From the NCBI GenBank assembly GCA_016882555.1, contig VGPQ01000040.1:1-8987 (forward strand): a stretch of DNA of 8,987 nt, in the 5' to 3' direction. Under the pieces are notes generated by a model. That model made no database searches. It had not been told where the DNA came from and worked only from the letters and a program-made list of their open reading frames with translations. The position numbers were made by a program, and so were the translations under genes. Origin of the DNA: Cyanobacteria bacterium M_surface_7_m2_040. Lineage in GTDB: Bacteria; Cyanobacteriota; Cyanobacteriia; PCC-6307; Cyanobiaceae. Below are positions 6,716 to 8,987 of the stretch, in pieces (within the stretch, counting starts at the first letter, position 1; every line of letters starts with the position of its first letter).

Positions 6716-7436
6716 TGCGTTCCTCGTTGCGCCGCCAGTTGCTGCATCTGGCCACGGATCTCTCGGCCCTGGTGGACAACCCCGACGATCTGGAGCATGG
6801 CTTTGATCTGCTCACCCGCAGCTATGCCACGCCGGTGGCCGATGCGGCTCGAGCCGCCCTGCGCCGCGACCCGGCCATTGCAGCGCTGATCCAGCAGCGC
6901 TACTGGGGCAGCTGGCCCAACCAGGCCGAACTGCTGGCGCTGCCGCCCCTGAGCCTGGGCCACGCCCATGCCAGCTGGTTCGCCGATGCCGGCGGCCAAC
7001 CGCTGCCCGATCCGGTGCTGCAGGACGCAGCGATGGCGACGAGACCTGGCTGCACCAGCGGGTGCGCCACACCCACGACCTCTGGCATGTGGTGTGCGGC
7101 TGCCCGCCCACCGCGGCCGGTGAGGCGGCCATGAGCGCTGTCAACGTGATGCAGCTGCGCTGGCCCGGCAGCGCCATGCTGCTGGGGGCCGACCTGCTGC
7201 ACCGCTGCCTCGAGGGGCCAGCCGCCGGCGCGGTCGACGTGGGCCAGGCGGTGGCCTACGGCCTCGAGCTGGGCCGCGTCTGTGGCCCCTTGCTGGCCCA
7301 GCGCTGGGAAGAGGGCTGGGAGCAGCCCCTGGCCGCGTGGCGGGAGCAACTGGGCATCAGCGCGCTGGTCGCGCGCTCACCCTTTGCCAGCGCAGCACCG
7401 GATGCGTCGCGTCAGGCGGCGGCGGCGGCGGGCTGA
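6715..7436 (+). pseudogene. Coq4-family gene (second copy) with one frameshift near 7031
   Basis: Read with one correction, this gives a Coq4-family protein of about 240 residues. The first frame (from ATG 6715) includes LPPLSLGHAHASWF (about 77-90), the family's L-P-x(3)-L-G-type motif, and reaches PVLQDAA before going out of phase. The second frame picks up GDETWLHQRVRHTHDLWHVV and runs to TGA 7434-7436. That part holds HDLWH followed by 11 residues and Glu, the full HDxxHx11E metal signature. The shift equals one missing base close to 7031-7032. It could be a real mutation or a sequencing error, since both halves otherwise look well conserved. The start overlaps the stop of the PRTase-like gene (TGATG), so the two are likely cotranscribed. 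It is a diverged paralogue of the gene at 4855-5655. Its 3' end overlaps the DUF4079 remnant on the other strand. Confidence 0.8.
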
Positions 7437-7618
7437 GCAGAACCAGCCGGGGCAGCGCCCAGCAGACGCTGAACCAGCAGCGACTGCAGCAGCAGATCCG
7501 TCAACACGACCACAAACATCAGGGCCAACAACCTTTCGCCGAGGGGCTCCACCGCCGGCTAGACAGACAGAATCACCAACACCTGATGCACCAGGGCAAG
7601 CCAATCAATCGGGGGCAT
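7412..7618 (-). pseudogene. Truncated, stop-interrupted DUF4079 remnant
   Basis: Reading leftward from ATG 7618, the product MPPIDWLALVHQVLVILSV aligns without gaps with the first 19 residues of the intact DUF4079 protein (MTSIDWLALLHPVLAILFI). The next codon is TAG at 7561-7559, where the intact gene has Tyr20. The frame resumes with PAV, matching PLV in the intact copy, and then drifts. About 14 of residues 1-23 are identical. The frame continues to TCA 7412-7414 (69 codons in all). Most of the 250-residue protein is missing. The stretch around RLLALMFVVVLTDLLLQSLL could be a fused remnant of the last helix, but this is weak. It is head to head with the intact mtnD at 61 bp, the same layout as at 2673-3766. 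A new short two-helix protein is possible but less likely. Confidence 0.75.
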
Positions 7619-7679
7619 CGCCGCCTGAGCAGTGCGGTGGGTCTCCCTAGATTGCCGCGATTGACGGCAGCCGCACACC
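7619..7679. promoter_or_regulatory. Divergent intergenic region between the DUF4079 remnant and mtnD
   Basis: This 61-bp spacer carries TAGATTGCC at 7648-7656, 32 bp before the mtnD ATG, the same element at the same distance as in the 3429-3490 spacer. TAGATT is a plausible -10 box for mtnD. No clear -35 box is visible, and the flanking bases are only weakly alike between the two copies. That makes the nine-base match stand out. Confidence 0.48.
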
Positions 7680-8291
7680 ATGACCCTGCTGGCGATCCAT
7701 CGGCATCAAGGCAGCGCGGCAGCTGAGCTGACAGAGCCGGCTCAGGCCCAACCGCAGCTGCTCACCCGTGACGCCGCGCAGATCCAGGCCGAACTGGCCC
7801 GCCGCAGCATCGGCTTCGAACGCTGGCCGGCCCGCGTGCAGCTCAGCGCCGATGCCGACCAGGCGGCCATCCTGCAGGCCTACGCGCCCGAGATCGCGCG
7901 GGTGCAGCAGGGGGGCGGCTACGCCACGGTCGACGCGATCCGCCTGACACCGGAGCATCCCGATCGCGCCGCCCTGCGCCAGAAGTTCCTGGCAGAGCAC
8001 ACCCACAGCGAAGACGAGGTGCGCTTCTTTGTGGAGGGCCGCGGCCTGTTCTGCCTGCACCTCGGCGATGAGGTGCTGCAGTTGATCTGCGAGCAGAACG
8101 ACTGGATCGCCGTGCCCGCCGGCACCCGCCACTGGTTCGACATGGGCCCTGAGCCCCAGTTCTGCGCCCTGCGCTTCTTCAACAACACCGAGGGCTGGGT
8201 GGCGGCTTTCACCGGCGACCCCATCGCCGAATGCTATCCGCGGCTGGATGAGCTGATGGATCAGCTGATCCAGCCCGCCGGGAGCGTCTGA
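7680..8291 (+). CDS. mtnD: Acireductone dioxygenase (1,2-dihydroxy-3-keto-5-methylthiopentene dioxygenase)
   Basis: A 203-residue cupin enzyme of the methionine salvage pathway. Fe-bound ARD splits the acireductone to formate and the 2-keto acid precursor of methionine; the Ni form gives an off-pathway product. The metal ligands are all present: His107, His109 and Glu113 in EHTHSEDEVRFFVEG, and His151 in PAGTRHWFDMG. Their spacing (2, 4 and 38 residues) is the same as for His96/98, Glu102 and His140 in the Klebsiella enzyme. The C-terminal RFFNNTEGWVAAFTGDPIAE is also family-typical. Length is normal or slightly long (usually about 180). ATG 7680 gives the expected N-terminus MTLLAI. No other salvage genes are in the window. 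The last 31 bp overlap the 3' end of miaE on the opposite strand. A broken paralogue is at 3491-3766. This is the most secure identification in the window. Confidence 0.95.
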   Translation: MTLLAIHRHQGSAAAELTEPAQAQPQLLTRDAAQIQAELARRSIGFERWPARVQLSADADQAAILQAYAPEIARVQQGGGYATVDAIRLTPEHPDRAALRQKFLAEHTHSEDEVRFFVEGRGLFCLHLGDEVLQLICEQNDWIAVPAGTRHWFDMGPEPQFCALRFFNNTEGWVAAFTGDPIAECYPRLDELMDQLIQPAGSV

Positions 8292-8983
8292 ACCATCGCT
8301 TGAACCGGCTCAACCCCCACCGCGTGCATGCGCAGTTGCTCGGTGCCCGTTAACGCCCCCGTGAGCGCCTCCACCTCCACCGCCGCCAGCTGCTCCAGCC
8401 GCGCCACCGTGACCTCGCGCCCAAAGCGCGCTTCGGCCAATACCCAATACAGACCAAAGTGCCGCGCCTCGCTGGCCAGCAGCTCGCCGTAGAGATCCCG
8501 CAGCTCGGCATCTGCGGCATGGGCCGCCAGCAGCGCCATGCGCTCGTGGCTGCGGGCTTCGATCAGGCCCGCCACCAGAAAGCTGTCGAGCATGCGGCCG
8601 GGCTCGTCGCGCCGCACCGCCTTGCTCAGGCGGGCGCCATAGGCCGGCGCGGGCAGGGGCCGCAGGGCCAGGCCGCGGCGCGCCAGCACCTGCAGCACCA
8701 GCTCAAAGTGCTCCAGCTCTTCGCGGGCCAGGGGGCTCAGGGCTTCGCCCAGGCTAGGCTCTGCCGGGTAGCGAAACATCAGCTGCAGGGCCACCCCGGC
8801 GGCCTTGCGCTCGCAGTGGGCGTGGTCGATCAACAGCAGATCCGGGCGAGCATTGGCCGCCTCAAGCCAGGCGCTGCTGGTAGGCGCCGCCAGCCACTTA
8901 ACCCGGGCCACAGAGGGCTGAACCAGATCTGTGTCAACCACTGAAGCGGCCCACACAGCTGAAACCAGCGAAACCGAAGCCAT
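8261..8983 (-). CDS. miaE: tRNA-(ms[2]io[6]A)-hydroxylase (MiaE-like)
   Basis: A 240-residue ferritin-like diiron enzyme. MiaE hydroxylates the isopentenyl side chain of 2-methylthio-N6-isopentenyladenosine at tRNA position 37, using oxygen, in the cytoplasm. The iron-ligand pattern is complete: Glu58 in IDHAHCERKAAG, Glu89 and His92 in REELEHFELV, Glu142 in LIEARSHERMALL, and Glu172 with His175 in SEARHFGLYW. WLAAPTSSAWLEAA (30-43) matches the family's usual start, so the first 25 or so residues from ATG 8983 may be an extension or an early start call. An ATG further in would cost conserved sequence. The 3' end overlaps that of mtnD by 31 bp. It points toward cobI at the left edge, the direction expected if the two were once neighbours. 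Confidence 0.92.
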   Translation of the reverse strand: MASVSLVSAVWAASVVDTDLVQPSVARVKWLAAPTSSAWLEAANARPDLLLIDHAHCERKAAGVALQLMFRYPAEPSLGEALSPLAREELEHFELVLQVLARRGLALRPLPAPAYGARLSKAVRRDEPGRMLDSFLVAGLIEARSHERMALLAAHAADAELRDLYGELLASEARHFGLYWVLAEARFGREVTVARLEQLAAVEVEALTGALTGTEQLRMHAVGVEPVQAMVQTLPAGWIS

Positions 8984-8987
8984 GGAA

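Overview
The window is GC-rich DNA that looks like a picocyanobacterium of the Synechococcus/Cyanobium type. That assignment rests on the gene set: a cobI-type corrin methyltransferase, a miaE-type tRNA hydroxylase, a DUF4079 membrane protein, Coq4-family proteins and a high-GC, Leu/Ala-rich proteome. It was made by reading alone, without a database search.

Layout, left to right. (1) 1-590, minus strand: the N-terminal part of precorrin-2 C20-methyltransferase (cobI), cut by the window edge. (2) 674-2758, plus: a membrane glycosyltransferase of the cellulose-synthase (BcsA) type. (3) 2673-3428, minus: an intact DUF4079 membrane protein, overlapping the previous gene tail to tail. (4) 3491-3766, plus: a broken, truncated copy of an acireductone dioxygenase gene, head to head with DUF4079. 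(5) 3935-4828, plus: a BASS-type (bile acid:sodium symporter) membrane protein. (6) 4855-5655, minus: an intact Coq4-family protein of visibly lower GC. (7) 5726-6715, plus: a phosphoribosyltransferase-like (PRTase-CE-like) gene split by an in-frame TGA. (8) 6715-7436, plus: a second Coq4-family gene, coupled to the PRTase gene through TGATG and broken by one frameshift. (9) 7412-7618, minus: a broken, truncated DUF4079 copy. (10) 7680-8291, plus: an intact acireductone dioxygenase (mtnD), head to head with that broken DUF4079. (11) 8261-8983, minus: tRNA-(ms2io6A)-hydroxylase (miaE).

The most notable structure is a long-range direct repeat. The divergent pair DUF4079/mtnD occurs twice, in the same order and orientation, about 4.19 kb apart, and the two copies have decayed reciprocally. 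The left pair keeps DUF4079 and has lost mtnD; the right pair keeps mtnD and has lost DUF4079. Both intergenic regions are nearly the same length (62 and 61 bp) and carry TAGATTGCC exactly 32 bp before the mtnD start. The DNA between the two pairs (BASS, Coq4, PRTase-like, Coq4) looks like cargo brought in or enclosed by recombination between divergent homologues.

Working together: mtnD belongs to methionine salvage, miaE to tRNA modification and cobI to cobalamin synthesis. The Coq4 / PRTase-like / Coq4 cluster is the least explained part. Both Coq4 proteins keep the HDxxHx11E metal motif, yet cyanobacteria make plastoquinone rather than ubiquinone. No RNA genes, CRISPR array or insertion sequence were seen.
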